A DNA stretch of 60,000 bases from Bolinopsis microptera (GCF_026151205.1 NC_087075.1:3014359-3074358), one strand, 5' to 3'; counted from the stretch's first letter, positions 1 through 13,101 are shown. A program made the numbers and translations. The notes: a model not told the origin generated them from the sequence alone.

Positions 1-50
1 AGATAATTTACGATTTATCGTCTTCAATAACACAGAGAATAATACAGAAG

Positions 51-257
51 TCACGTACATGTACTGTGTACACTGTACAAGTACATGTACTGTGTACAAG
101 TACGTAATATGTACAAGTACATGTACTGTGTACAAGTACGTGATATGTACAAGTACATGATATGTACAAGTATATGATAGTACATCATGATGTTAAGTAG
201 TAGTACATGATATGTACATAATAATGTAAAGTACAAGTTATGTACAAATCTGTACAT
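51..257. repeat. TGTAC-rich simple repeat
   Basis: A tract dominated by GTACATGTAC, TGTACAAGTAC and related self-complementary words, about 200 bases long. It is low-complexity and capable of many small hairpins. The open frame it contains is a by-product of the repeat and is not called a gene. The stretch from 258 to 890 holds no exon I could support, although the last exon or exons of the glycosyltransferase could lie here or to the left of the window. Confidence 0.8.
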
Positions 258-890
258 TGTAGAATGTAGATATATGTTGTCCCGTTACGAAGAAGACTTA
301 AAAGCAGAGACTCTGTACAATGTTTCTAGGTAGACATGAGATTCATCTTCAAAAGTTATGATCCAATTTGATTGTTTTCATATTTAACGACAAATATAAT
401 TTATGAGAAGAATAAAAAAGAAAACCCACGAAATTAGATAAAATTAGAGCTGATCTTGCATAAAACGGAGATGGATAAATTATAATAATTATGTAAATAT
501 GTAATACAATATTACGATGTTAACAGTGAAATTTTTAAGAGAAAGTGTACGGTAAATAGGCAGAAATCGAACAGAAACTGTTGCTAAAATAAAAAATAAA
601 TAAAATAATTATTGCTTGCTAGTAGCGAGTTGTTTTAAACCAAATATTGTAAAATGATTATTAACATTTGGTTAATTCGTTTAAAAACAACAAAACAAAA
701 TCAGTTAAATTATTATTATTTTAAACAGATTGGCAGCCAGCTGCACATGCTTCAATCGTAATTGTTATCATAGTATTCAGTAACAAGAGAGTGCAGTTAC
801 TAAAGTAACTAAAGTTACAAGAAGTGTAGTTAATAAAGTAACTAAAGCTGCAAGAATACAGTAACAAAAAGGACCACATTCTTTACATAC

Positions 891-3800
891 CTTAGCATGA
901 TAAGCCAGTGTCCCCATAAAAGCATCTTCAACCAGAAAAACAGGTTGGACACCAGAGTAGTGGACATCTAGAAATTTCTGAAATTATTGGGTTATGTTAG
1001 AGTTGTAACATTATAATTATGTTGTAATTAATAATTATAAAGTTATGTTAGAGTTGTAGGTCACAAAATCCATAGTTGGCAGTTTGGTCTATGGTGCAAT
1101 TGTGGAGAGACAGGGCGGGTGTCAGTACATTACATCGGGCGAAGTACGAATTCACATTTACAAGTTATAGTCCTAAATTATTAAATCAAAGTTCTAAACA
1201 AGGGATAGTTTTAAAAAAACAACGCCCAAGTCTAATCTTTCCCTAAAACAAAAACTAAAAATTAAAAACTTCATTGCAAATTCCGCCAATATCTCTTGTC
1301 ATAACTCAAAATACGGAGATAATGCAGGTCAAAGATATTATTCAAATAAAGATTTCTTTTACACAAATCATGCACAATCAGCGAGAATAGATTGCTTTGG
1401 GGTCTTCCTCTTCTCCCTGGTAAGTCCAGTGTATTGATGGCAAAAATGAGGGAAGAAAACGCTGGTCCGTCAATAGGACCCCGCAAAACATGTCCTAACA
1501 TTCTCCACCGACTACGGGCCACTTTTTCTGACAATGGTTCAGCATTGCAGCGTTTATACAAGTTTTTGTTGGAGATGACTCCTGGGTACTTTATATTCAA
1601 AATAGTGCGAAGATGTCTGCGGTGAACAACATCTAGTTTTTCAAGGATTATTTTGGGGACGGCCCAACAGGATGAGTTGTACATAAGAACCGATACGACT
1701 AAAGCATTATACAGTATTAGACGTTTGTTTAGGGGCAGTTTATCACTCCAGGCCTTCTTGTAATTGTTAAAGGCAGCATATCCCAGGTTTATGCGACGCT
1801 GAATATCAGCTTTGCTACACAAGACGGACCCTAGAGTGATACTTTTCCTCCATGCTTCATTCCCCGACACTAATTTTCCATCACTGTCGACTTCACCCGT
1901 ACTAGCTAAATAAACATGAGTGAAGTCCGTTTTGTCTTCATTGACAAAGAGGTTCCATTTCTCGAGTATAGCTGTTGCCTGGGGCAAAATAGCTCTCAAG
2001 TTGTCTTCCTCTTCATCATTGAAGTCAACATCATCAGCATATTCAGTGTCAAGTGGAAGGCCAGCAATAGTAATCGGGGGGATCGGCCTATCTAAACTGA
2101 TTGTTATAGTCCATCTAAGTTCATTCAAAGCACCAGCCAAGACAAGGGTGAACAGACAGCCGGATAGACAGTCACCTTGGAAAGCTCCAAGGAGACTTAA
2201 AAACTCAGCTGAAAGAACTCCATTTACCTTCACCCGTAGCTTTGTGTTGGACAACAACAACCGGACAATCCTCAGCTCATCCTCAGTACAGCCACACAGT
2301 TTCAGGAGTTCAAGAATCGTAGTGCGTTTGATCGTGTCAAACGCACTAGACATATCAATGCCCATGCGATGATACTCCCATTTCTTCCTTTGGACAACTG
2401 ACAGTAGAACTCGCTGACACCAAACAATATCAGCACAAGAACGAGCGCGTTTGTATGCACACTGCCATGGACCAGTGAAGGCGTTCACTTTTTCTTCTAT
2501 CCTTTTAAGAGTAGCCATAGACAGAATTTTTCTGGCTGCATTGGACAAGGTGAGTGGACGTAAATTCTTCAGAGGACCAATAGGTTTTTTTGGCTTCTGT
2601 AAGGGTGTTATAGTAGCCTCACCAATGGAAATGGGGAAAGTATGTGTCTCGAAACAACTGTTTATGATTCCAGCATAATGTTCATGGACTGTACTATTAG
2701 AGTACTTAATTAGCTCGTTGGGTATTCCATCGGGACCATTTGCCCTCCCATTTTTCAAGCTAGAGGTGGCTGCATGTATTTCAACTCCAGTAAAAGGTAC
2801 ATTGAGAGCACGTGGTAGACCCTCAAAAGGCTCGAGAGGTTGCTCATTGCGAGTCAGCTGTTTTTCGAGATAGTCTCTAACAACAGAAGCTTTCATGTCG
2901 TCAGATGCAATCAAACAGCCATTTTCATCATGAACACCAATCGAGTTATTAGGTGGTTTACTTTTCTGAAGATGTCTTACTGCTTCAAACATTTTCCTTG
3001 AATCGTTTGTGTTAGTAATATCACTATAGGTCTGATCAGCTTGAGCAGACCTCACTTCAACTAATCTTTTCTGGATACTATTAGTGAGGTGGTTGATGGA
3101 TGACCTCAATGTAGTTCGATCAAGAGATTGATTATTGTTAAGTAGCTGTCGGAGATCGTGACGCTTTTCAACAAGCTCTTTGAGAGTGTCATCACTGCTG
3201 TGATGTTTCAAGCGAGCTTTAGGTTTTGGGTCGATGGAAACATTGGCAGCATCACGAATATGAGACATAAGATTTTGAAGGTCGGCATTTGGATCGTTGC
3301 TGGTCACAAAATTTGAGAACTTGCCTTCAAGGGCCAAGTGATATTTATGTTGCATATCTTTGTTGCTTACAAGTTCTGATATATTATAAGAAGGAACACG
3401 ACGTTGTTTAGGTTTGAAACAAAGATGAATGTTGCTGAAATTGATGCGAGCAATGACAAGTCTATGATCTGAAAATGTTTTAGTACCAGCATAAGTTCTT
3501 GATTGAGTCAAAAGACACTTAGATCTATTTCGGCATAGTATGTAATCTATTTGAGAGTATACAGGCAGTGTCTTCTTACTGTACCGACCAGCCGACCAAT
3601 CCTTCCGCCAACCAGTAAATGATGTAACACGTCTGCTAGGTTGTATAAAACTAGTGTTCACAGCAAACAGATTATTTTCTGAGATAAAATCCAGTAATCT
3701 AGAACCATTTTCGTTCCTTATTCCCATTCCGTATTTCCCCATATATCTACCAAAACCCTGTTCAATATCAGAAGGGGATAATTTACCCAGTTTTGAATTA

Positions 3801-6800
3801 AAGTCACCCAGAAATTGCAACTCCACATTAGAGGGTACATTCTTGGCCTCTCTTAGCTGCCCATAAAAGTTATCCTAAATAGTCCTAAATAGTTAATAAT
3901 AATAGTTAATAGTTCTATGTTTACAGTATGCACTGAAGGGGTATCCTAGGAAGTTTCTTGAACTTTTAACAGGTACACCTCCTCATTTAACCCTCAATTA
4001 AGTTTCCTATCTTTCGGCTGAGTCGACCGAGGAGATCGATTTTACACGATTTTTTACACGATTAGAAAATTTATTTGTTATACTGGAATAATAACAATTT
4101 TAAAATATAAAATAAATCACTTCCCTCTGAAGTAGAACAGATGATGGGAGAGCTTCAAACATGGCGATGGAGGGAAGCGGTGTCTCACCGCTGGGAGGTA
4201 AATTAATACCCGTATCGCGATGGTAAAATTTTATGATATGAGATCTCAAGTAAAAAATAACACAAAAAATAAAAAGTGAATGTTGTCAGTGTAGTGAAAT
4301 CGGAGGCAACATTAATAAAGACGTATACACTTAAACCGTTACAATTATAGTCCCTATCTTGTTTTAAATACTCACAATAAAATACACACAAAAAAACACA
4401 CAAACGTCCCCAAAACATTAACTTCAATTTATATTTCCCTAGTTGAAATTAACTTATTTTATGAAATTGATACATTCGAGAAGATATCGTGATTACATGG
4501 TAGCCATCCATGATCCCCATTTAGCCCTAGGTTTTGTATATGAAGCAAATGGTTCTTAAATCTCTTTTTAAATAGTGAAATTGACAAAATATGATACGGT
4601 ACATCATGATCAAGGAGATAATTTAAAATTTTGGATGCATTAAAAACAAAATTACTATTCTTGGTCTTAGACATTGAGAATTTAGGATCGCATAGATCCA
4701 ATGGATCCTTAGCTACTCCCTAAAGCCGTGTGATATATTATCCGGTAAAAGGAGGTTCCTGTAGCACCGTGGTGTGGTTTACGTATTTAACAATATCACA
4801 ACTTGTTAAACAACAAAATAACAATATCACGCTTCAGCGAGGAAACATTTGATGTTTGCACTGTGTATTATATGTAATACTGTTAACGAAATACTTGGTG
4901 AAACCTTACTCAAGTTCCTCTGTCAATTCGACCATGTTATATATAATAATATATATATATAATAATGCATAATTTGCATATTTGTTATAACTTTATATCA
5001 AACAGGATCTTGTAAGATATCTTCTTAGTTTTATTTGCACAGACAGATCTTAATCTGTAAGTGCTTTCTACAACAGACTTATAAAGAATGACATTGCTAG
5101 TAACCTACATTAGCTGCGCCAGCATTACTTTTCTACATAACGTATTATAATACATTATACGTTAATGTTAACAACTATCCAACTTCTTACACATTTCCCG
5201 CTGCTACAAAATGTAAAAGTGCAGTGTAGACTGTAGTACACAGTTGTACGTTAAGGACCAGTAAAAGTAGTGTTGCAGTACAGTGTCCTACATGTCCTAC
5301 ATGTTCCCTGTGCATTGTAGTAAAAGTAGTGTTGCAGTACAATGTCCTACATGTTCTACATATCCTACATGTTCTACAATCTACATGTCCTACTGTTCTA
5401 TTCCCTGTGCATTGTAGTAAAAGTAGTGTTGTAGGCTACACTTACTCTCAATCAGTACAGTGTTCTATGTGGTGAGTGTAATACTACGTGGTGGGGAGGG
5501 ACTGCACTTTAACACTGTGGATATACGTGTAAAAGTTCGGGGTAGTAACATGGGACTAGGTGAGGTGAAGTGGTGAGGGAATTTCTGAGGCATTTTTAGG
5601 AGGGGTGTTTTAAGATGTTATACTGGGAAACAAGACTTGCGGTAGTGCAATGTGGCTAATGGGCAATTCCACCGTGACGGACACCACGATTTTGCTGTTT
5701 TTTAAAGTTCAAACGAATGTTATACTCGAGATGTTGTTTATTTATCAGCTCCAACTGTTTATTAGTCCACATTTAACCTTGCTACAGGTTGTGTGAAAAT
5801 TTCAGACCCCTACCATTATTACTTTCTGAGATAGCACCCCTGTGACGGACGTGACGTAAATATGACACTTTTTTTGGGTGTCTACTCAGATGGTACCCAA
5901 ATTTATCTCAAAAAGTTATCTATTGTATCTAATTTGGAATTACAATGATAGAAGAAGGTTTAGGGATTTCTGAGATGCCATTTTCTTGGAGATTGCTCAA
6001 TTTTTGTTTGCGTTGCGCCATTTTCAAATTGTGACAGACGTGACTGTGACGGACACACGTTTTTTTTCAATTTTTCCAAAACTTCCACTTGACACTTTTA
6101 TCTTGTTCAGTGACATCTACTCTGTATTCATGCCAATTTTTAGGCCTCAAATACCCCCAAGAGGTCTGCAATAGCCAAAATCGTCCATTTTGGGCATACG
6201 CTAGGGTATCAGTCTGGGGGCATCAATTATTTCTCTACTTGAACAAATTTACAACTCTGGTAAAACATTCATCACTGTTCAACGCATCATACTGTTGAGA
6301 CCATCTCCTAAAAGTTTCATTACTTTAGTGTTTAAAATGTGGAAGATATTAAATTTTTACTTCAAAAATATGCGAAAATAGGGTTAAGTCCATTTTTTGT
6401 GCCTTTTACCTTTGAAAAAGTTGTAAGCAAATAAAATGGCAATAACTCAGTAAATTTAATTATTGAATTGCATATGATGTTATTTGATAGTCTAGTCAAC
6501 ATAGTCAACACAATCCAACCTTATTTGACTTCTATTTGTCTTGGTTTTAGTCAAAATAATGGAAATATGGATAAAAACGGCTAAAAGTGAGCCGTATGCC
6601 CATATATGGGCATATACAAAAGTATACATAACTCGGTCATTTTCTGTCCAATTTTTGATTTGACGACATAGTTTTGTTGAGGACGGCCTCAGCTTTAAGA
6701 AAAATGCCTTTAAAGTTTGTTTAAAGATTTTTTGGAGCATTTTCAAAAAAATGTGACGGACGCGACAAGTTGGGACCCCCCTTACAAAAATTTTTTCTTA

Positions 6801-9800
6801 AAAGATACAAGCCTGATAATTTCTACGGTACTCCCTTACCTTCAGAAGAGATAGGTTACAGTGGTTTTTTGAATATAAATAGCACTATGTGGCTCTGAAA
6901 AAACTTTTTTGCTTAATTTTGTGACGGACGTGACACCATCTTTGTGGAAATTTTTTAGAAAAAGTATTTGAGTAACGGTTTTGAAACTTTGCATAGCTCT
7001 CATTCTTATGCATATGCCTAAGTGTATGGAATTTCATAGAGAAATATTGCTGCATACCCAAACTATGGCCCTTTGAAAATTTGAACGATTTTTTTCATTT
7101 CCGAGTAGTGTTCCTTTGAATGAGAAAAATCAAAAGTTAACGCAATATGAAACAAAAAACATTTGTTGACCTGTAAGGTTAAGAGTCTAATGAACATATT
7201 TTAACCAAAATTAGGTGCCTATCTTAACATTTTTCATTTTCACCAAGTGGAACCTTACCGTGGAATTGCCCTAATGACCATGAACATTTGATAATCTCGT
7301 GAGTCGTGAGATTGCTAAATAACTGTGTATGCATTGTATTGCTAAAACTAGGTTAGAGTAAGTAAAAAAAGTAAGTAAAAAAAGTAAGTATAAAAGTAAG
7401 TAAAAAAAGTAAATGCTCACATGAATAGCTTGACTGTTGAGAGTGTAGCCGCCGCCAGAACAGTAGGGAGAGAACTTATCAGGGGCCCACTCTTCAGGCT
7501 TCACTTCATACCTGAACAAAAGGGTAGTGTCAAACCCAGCCGTAATAATATAGTATAATAGTAGTAATATAATGTTAATACATAATATACTATAAAGATT
7601 AAATAAGGAGTTTGTACATTTTTAATGTTTAATCATTTACCTCATAAACAATAAACATGTGATCTTAACTGTCTATAGTAAGTGTAATTTTCAGCTCTGT
7701 AAATCAGTCTACGATAATTTAATTGGTTTCATGATAATTACAACAAGACAAATCTATTAAATTTGCTGAGGTGATATCCAGTTCATAGCTCTGTCGAAAG
7801 CCGAAGTAAGTCGAGTTTTCACAAGTGGGTCACCTCCTGATACCTCCTTGTGACGTCACACAAATAACGTACTGGGCGCTCACATTCAGATAAGTGATTA
7901 GACAAGGTAAATACCATTATTTGTGATCATTACACGGGAAAATAGAGGCTTTTTCTTGTGCAAGACGACTAAGCAAAGTGTTAACACACAAAAACAGGCG
8001 GTCTGGAAATTGCAACCAAGTTCAAACTCAAATCGAAAACATATTTCTTCAGGTCAGAACGAAGATGATAATTTAAATGCTGCAGTGCTGTAAGAGGCAG
8101 TGCTTTAATATATTTCACAGAAATAACTAAATAATATATTTCACAGAAATAATATATTTCACAGAAATAATATATTTCACAGAAATAAGACAATAAATAA
8201 GACAATAAATAGCCCTTACCGGCCATGTCTAAATACAGGCATGCCCCCGAATCTGACACCTCCAAAAAAGGGCACTGAGAGATCTTGCTGTTTCATCAGT
8301 TCGTGGTACTTGGACATGTTTATTATTGTGTCGTCATCACACTTTACCATTGTGTCGAAATCATATCTGCCGAGTAAAAATATCGTGTTCAATATAATGA
8401 TAATAAATCATGCTGAGATATTCCTGAAATATATGTACCGTGGTGTACAATCCACAATCATGTCATATATTATCAAAATACATAATATTATTATTATGTG
8501 AAATATTTGGATTAGCGCACATGAGATTTTGTTATCATCTCAGATTTCAAAATCATTACTAAAATCGATTCAATCATAGACATATTCAGCAAACCTATTA
8601 ACAGCCCATTCGATGAGCCACAAACTTTTAAAAACTAAATTCTTGTAAGAGTCCTCAAAATTTCCGATTAGAATGTCACCAAATTCTTTGGCCTCTTGCA
8701 GCACTGCAGCATTTACATTCGCATCTTCATTCTGGCCTGAAGAGGATGGGAATTATCTAACTTATTACACACAAAACGTTGTTTTCTAGATTTCAACCAA
8801 TATGGAATTCTCCACAACTTAACTCAAAGTACAACAATAAGCTGTTCCTAACCAACAACGAAGAAGTGTTTCCAGTTGATAGGTTTGCCCTCAGAGTCCG
8901 TCCAGTTATAGGCCCAGTACCCTTCATCTCTAATGAGAGCCCTTATTTCTTTTTTACCGGGGGCAGTTATTACTAAAACTAAATACTGTACATACTCCTT
9001 CCTGATAGCAGGGATTAATGTTAATGAACGATTCCTGCACAATTTAAAATAATTATATATTACTTTAGTTTACTATACATTTCATGAAGTTTCAAGATGT
9101 TGTGAAAGATAACTATGGTCGGATGAGAACTATTTGTAGATGAATTGCGCACATGGCTATAAGTATAACATGTATAAACTTAACATATTGTATAAACTTA
9201 TATTTCGTTTTACTTACTGAGTGACCATATCAGCGATTATATTTCTGACCTCTGCGGCACCATCTGAATCTGGCTCAGATATTATAGCAGACGGTGAACC
9301 CTTATATTTGTTCCTTAAATTCCTGAAAACAATCAAGAGTAAGCCGTGGCACTATTGGGTGTCGAACAATGATGAACAACACTGCAGTTCTAACAAATTG
9401 TTTGAATAAATTTTCAAAATCAGTCTTGTTATTAATTACAAACCTTATAAACAATTGTAGTTTAGTGCGGGGTAAAAATAAGTAGTATCTGAGTTTGTTG
9501 AAAGTCTGGGCAAATGAGGATGATCTGTTCTCGTGGACAGCCCCCTCTGCTTGCAGGTAGAGAGTCTGTGAATAATGATTAATGGTAGGTTAGTAGCTAA
9601 CTAATTGGTTTTACATTGCAGAAAACTGTGCTCTGATTGGTACAGGGATGCTCAGAAATTTTAATTCTATCACTTTTTCTTTCACAATTTAACAATTGGT
9701 GCAGAAACAATATAAATAGTGCATCATTCAATATTTGAATCAACTGTCATGTATGTATTAAGTACTTTAACGGGGGGTGGGGGGGGGGGGGGGAGGGGGG

Positions 9801-10268
9801 TAATGACTACCAATGGAGACTTTTGGGGACTAATGGGGACTAAAAATCATGGGGACTAGAGGTCAACTCGTTGACGTAATTCACCATTTGTCCCCATAAG
9901 TCCCCAGAATTTTTGACAGTTATTTATGGTTTTCAAGTTAGTTTAATAACGATACGATCGAGATGTTTTGTCCAAGATAAGAGTAGGATAAATCTAAATG
10001 GGGACTAATGGAGACTTTTGGGGACTAATGGGGACTAAAAATCATCTAAATGGGGACTAATGGAGACTTTTGGGGACTAATGGGGACTAAAAATCATGGG
10101 GACTCGGGGTAAAATCGTTGACGTAATTCCCCAAGTCCCCAAAAGTAGTCATTACCCCCCCCCCCCCCCCCCCCCCCCCCCCACTTTAACACTAACCTGG
10201 ACTATCATGATTGAGACTAAAGCACAGAGTCCTATAAAAAGGAGAAAGAGAACTCTCATTAATCTCAT
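891..10268 (-). CDS. GT31 beta-1,3-galactosyl/N-acetylglucosaminyltransferase, 8 exons, 3' end missing
   Basis: Type II Golgi glycosyltransferase of family GT31, which transfers galactose or GlcNAc in beta-1,3 linkage to glycans. Eight exons join in frame with GT/AG borders: 10197-10268, 9444-9565, 9218-9322, 8853-9034, 8595-8736, 8220-8366, 7421-7511 and 891-977 (948 nt, 316 codons). The start ATG opens a signal anchor (MRLMRVLFLLFIGLCALVSI). Exon 4 has the family's N-terminal core ending in FFVVG. Exon 5 reads GDILIGNFEDSYKNLVFKS. Exon 6 has the metal-binding DDD at residues 218-220 (MVKCDDDTIIN). Exon 7 has YCSGGGY at 273-279. Exon 8 has the catalytic-site segment VEDAFMG at 303-309. The C-terminal 50 to 80 residues usual for the family are not found. 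Intron 7 spans 6.4 kb and holds a LINE and a DNA element. The acceptor specificity cannot be told from the sequence. Confidence 0.9.
1271..3876 (-). mobile_element. Non-LTR retrotransposon ORF2 (APE endonuclease + reverse transcriptase), 5'-truncated
   Basis: One open frame of about 868 codons encodes the second half of an AP-type endonuclease and a complete reverse transcriptase. The endonuclease has FLGDFNS near the start, SQIDYIL and then SDHRLV (the conserved catalytic His region). The RT shows NGRANGPDGIPNELIK, a MGIDMSSAFDTI palm segment, AFQGDCLSGCLFTL and the catalytic YADD box (EYADDVDF). The C-terminal tail has RMLGHVLRG and GRRGRPQ, seen in RTE-like and related LINE clades. The frame is open from 3876, but the first roughly 100 residues of the endonuclease are missing, so the copy is 5'-truncated. 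There are no internal stops, which suggests recent insertion. It lies in intron 7 of the glycosyltransferase in the same sense. The clade assignment is uncertain. Confidence 0.85.
4441..4701 (-). pseudogene. LINE reverse transcriptase C-terminal fragment
   Basis: An 80-codon minus-strand frame contains ISLFKKRFKNHLLHIQ. A short basic 'FK.RFK.HLL' helix like this is the usual tail of CR1/L2-like LINE reverse transcriptases. No RT palm motifs are nearby, so it is read as a fragment of a second, unrelated LINE inside the same glycosyltransferase intron. Short length makes the call tentative. Confidence 0.4.
5240..5450. repeat. Imperfect tandem repeat (GTAAAAGTAGTGTTGCAGTA unit)
   Basis: The block beginning GTAAAAGTAGTGTTG occurs three times (near 5261, 5318 and 5417), separated by variable runs of CCTACATGTT and CCCTGTGCATTGTA. 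This is a small degenerate tandem repeat in intron 7 of the glycosyltransferase. No coding content is seen in 4710-5650. Confidence 0.7.
5661..7271. mobile_element. 1.6-kb DNA transposon-like element, TIR GGGCAATTCCAC, TSD TAAT
   Basis: The left end GGGCAATTCCACCGTGACGG and the right end CCGTGGAATTGCCC are inverted copies for about 12 bases. Each end is flanked by TAAT, a likely 4-bp target duplication. The interior carries the word GTGACGGAC at least five times (near 5673, 5842, 6048, 6753 and 6922), mostly next to an extra GTGAC half-site, and no transposase frame. This suggests a non-autonomous element with repeated protein-binding sites. Superfamily is not clear. It sits in intron 7 of the glycosyltransferase. 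Confidence 0.7.
8108..8190. repeat. 18-bp tandem repeat (AATATATTTCACAGAAAT)
   Basis: Three clean copies (starting near 8133, 8151 and 8169) and one diverged copy near 8108. The array begins a few tens of bases inside the intron, downstream of the 5' splice site of glycosyltransferase exon 6 (8220). Confidence 0.75.
9772..10182. mobile_element. Palindromic non-autonomous element tipped by G/C runs, 8-bp TSD
   Basis: The left tip is a run of about 25 G followed by TAATGACTAC. The right tip is its complement, GTAGTCATTA followed by about 30 C. The flanks read ACTTTAAC on both sides (9764-9771 and 10183-10190), an exact 8-bp target duplication. The body has three tandem-like blocks built from TGGGGACTAATGGAGACTTT, and both arms hold GTTGACGTAATTC. 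It has no coding capacity. The insertion lies in intron 1 of the glycosyltransferase, with its duplication starting directly after the donor GTTAGT of exon 1. Confidence 0.85.
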
Positions 10269-10412
10269 GACTAGAATCTTTTTAAATATAGGGAGGGGGT
10301 ATAAGGTAAAGCCCTTCAATGTGCAATCAATCTCTCATAGTCTTTCGTCAGAATATTGTATATGTCATAATATTTACATCTGAAGTTAGATAGTTTTAGT
10401 GTGGTCATGGTA

Positions 10413-10499
10413 CAGTAAAACCCTGATTTAAGAAGTAGTTTGGAAGAAAGGAAACATCCGCAATGAATCAGGGTCCACAGGTAAATCAGGGTTTTACTG
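10413..10499. mobile_element. 87-bp hairpin MITE with Tigger/pogo-like termini
   Basis: CAGTAAAACCCTGATTTA at the left is repeated inverted at the right (TAAATCAGGGTTTTACTG), with TA on each side. CAGT(A)-type termini with a TA duplication are typical of Tc1/mariner pogo/Tigger relatives. It sits about 145 bases upstream of the glycosyltransferase start codon, in its putative 5' region. Confidence 0.8.
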
Positions 10500-11629
10500 T
10501 ATGAAGAAATGTGTAGCTAAAATAGTTTCAGAAGCAAAATCGATCAAAGACATAACCCTAACAATAATTACACATTGTTTTTCAATTAGCACAAAAACAT
10601 CTTTGATTTCTCTATTGCACATGAATTTGCTGCAATGTAAATTCGTGAAAACTATATAATTTATAAAATCGAGAAAAGTACATTTTCAACTTTTTCCAGT
10701 GATGACCGTGGTTTAAATATTAATCCATTGATAGAATGGATAAAAGAGCACGACAGCTACCACACTTCATGTTAAAAAGTTAAATACATTTTTTTTTAAA
10801 GTGTGTCCAACAGTATATTATATAGTTATATACAATAAAGTAATTCAAGTGTTGCAATTGGCAGAGCACAATTATTGTGCTGCCGTTCCCTGAGAGAAGG
10901 CAGTAAGTCCATTTTTCGAAATTTTGAGATATTGGTATCAAAATTTTCAGGAGAAGATTCTCTACAACTTAAGCTATGAATCACGTTATAAAAATACTGT
11001 TTTAGCTGTCACGAAAGGCAGTAAGTCACACAAAACTTGACAATTTAGCACGTTATCCCAAAACCTTCCCTGATGATGATGATGAAAATCTTAAAATAAC
11101 TGGCTACAATGAGCATTTTATTAACAATAAATAGTAAAGATCAAAACTTCAATTTCCAAAAGACTAATAATTTTAAATACCTACCTAACAAAATTACACC
11201 CCGTTAAAACGTTATAAAACATCAGTAATTTAGTACAAAATTAAAGATCTTAACAATTTCTACACTTCAAAATACTAGAATAAATGTTCATAGAACAGAA
11301 TATTTGACTTTACCAGTCATTTGACGTTTCAAAGTGAAACTGAGGTTAAAGATGCAGTTACAAAAGGCCACTGGTTCTCAATGGTTACTGAAACAAACTT
11401 TTTCCAAAATAAAAGTTTTAAAGCAGTCCGTATATCTGCTTTTCTTTGAACTAAACAGCTCAAATAGAAAAACTCATTCCCCTGTTATTAAAACAATATT
11501 TAATTTAAAGGTGTTTGTTTTCAAATAAGCAAAGTCCAATAACACTTTACTACACTTCAATATACTTGGTATTTCATTCTTTATCATAGTAGTAGCAAAA
11601 TTAGCAAAATTAGATGCTATAATAAACCC

Positions 11630-12517
11630 TTATCTTTTCGAAAGATTAATCTTTCGCTTAAGATGTAGCCCCTCGCTTTCTACAATTTCAACACACACAC
11701 TTATAAACATTTCGTCCCTTGAACAGTTCAGTATGATGGAGCCCTGCTCAGCTGCTAGATCGACCATGGACCTACCGCTGTTACACAGGGTGATGATTCG
11801 TTCAGCTTGACCTCGTAGATTCGCGTCCACAAGCTCACAACTTGATAGTAGGTGCAGTGCTGTTTGCTCATCCGAGCCACAGATGCATAGCGGAGAGGCC
11901 ACTGCTCTGTCAACTCGGAAGAGAAACGAGTTCAGTAGATTGTTCTTGTACATGATGAGACTCATAACTAATACTTCCACTTCGCGGCTCACTCCAAAGG
12001 GGATAGGAAGGGGGTTGCAGGAGACTCTTGGAATTTCAGACCATCCTTCCGTCAGTAGTAGGTTTTGTAAGCTCTCTTGCCAAAGAAGCTCTGTGAATTG
12101 CTGCATCATTCCTTTAGTGTACTTATAAATCTTTTTGGGTAGTAACAGAACTTGTTCTAGATTTCTCTGGGTTAAGTCACAGGTCTGACCTTCAGTGCTG
12201 AAATGTTCTACTTTCCATATTAAGAATTTCTGCACGTCTCGGAGATGGAAGAGTACTGTTGGGTTCATTTCATCTAGTTGAGTTCTCACGAAGTCAAAAT
12301 GAATGTCGTCTGAGTCATGGAGAACCTTAAGGTAATGTTTGATCGAAATTACTCTCCCCATTGTTTGGAGTGGTGGTACACCCAGAATGACTTCAAGAAT
12401 GGCCCCGTGTACATTGAAAACAGCCCCGACTGCAGCTTTAGACACTCTGTACCACAGTTTGTTTATGTCTGTCATATTTGAATTTTTCATCCATATAATA
12501 GATCCATGATTTTTCAT
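11630..12517 (-). pseudogene. LINE ORF2 C-terminal region with Cys/His knuckle
   Basis: A 295-codon frame resembles the part of a jockey/R1/I-type LINE polyprotein that follows the reverse transcriptase. It starts with KLWYRVSKAAVGAVF and a LGVPPL segment and ends with CICGSDEQTALHLLSSC, a CxC...H....C knuckle typical of these tails. The catalytic RT part is absent upstream, so it is a 3' remnant, or possibly one piece of an element split by a later insertion. It lies between copies of the CCCTGAGAAAAGGCAGTA block. Confidence 0.6.
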
Positions 12518-13101
12518 CCATATAATAGGTCCATAAACCTTCCCTGAGAAAAGGCAGTAGGTCCATTTGTACAGCCTTCTCTGAGGGAACTTTTTCCGTG
12601 AGTGAACTTTTTCCCTGAGAAAAGGCAGTAAGTCCAGATTTATTTGCAGTTTTTATAGTTTTTGGCCTATAACTTCCACAGTTTTAGTTATATCGAAATA
12701 ATTTGTATGTGGTCGTAATCAGCTCAGCAAGCAAAAAATGTTGGTACTAATAATTCAAAATTTAAAGAAATATTATTTTCAAAATTTTTGAACCTGAACA
12801 CAAGGGTCCCCCCTTGTGTGAATTATTGAAACATTTTTTGAAAAATTTGTTGCTTTGAATATTGTTCAAATATTTTTTTCCAAATTAATGCATCTGACCG
12901 AGCTGAATACGATGCTGTAAAAATTATTCCAAAATATTCAATATTTAAGAAGTTATAGGCATTTTGAGCGAGAAATTATCCATTTTTCATCAATATTACA
13001 CACTTGCAATGCACAGGAGGCCCACATAAAGTAATCTCAATAAAAATGTACTGTCAAACAATAGTATTTCTCTGGAACCAGTAGAATCATTTGCTCAGTT
13101 T

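Noticed and set aside
51-257. CRISPR-like or telomere-like array
   Set aside because: Units are short self-complementary words without unique spacers; this is eukaryotic simple repeat.
275-345. Terminal exon of the glycosyltransferase (TFEDESHVYLETLYR..stop)
   Set aside because: The only possible acceptor gives the wrong phase for joining to exon 891-977, and the peptide does not match the family end.
1392-1625. Plus-strand frames inside the LINE ORF2
   Set aside because: They are antisense shadows of the intact minus-strand polyprotein.
4160-4200. Plus-strand first exon starting AACATGGCGATGGAGG
   Set aside because: Good start context and a possible GTAAAT donor, but only 13 codons and no partner exon.
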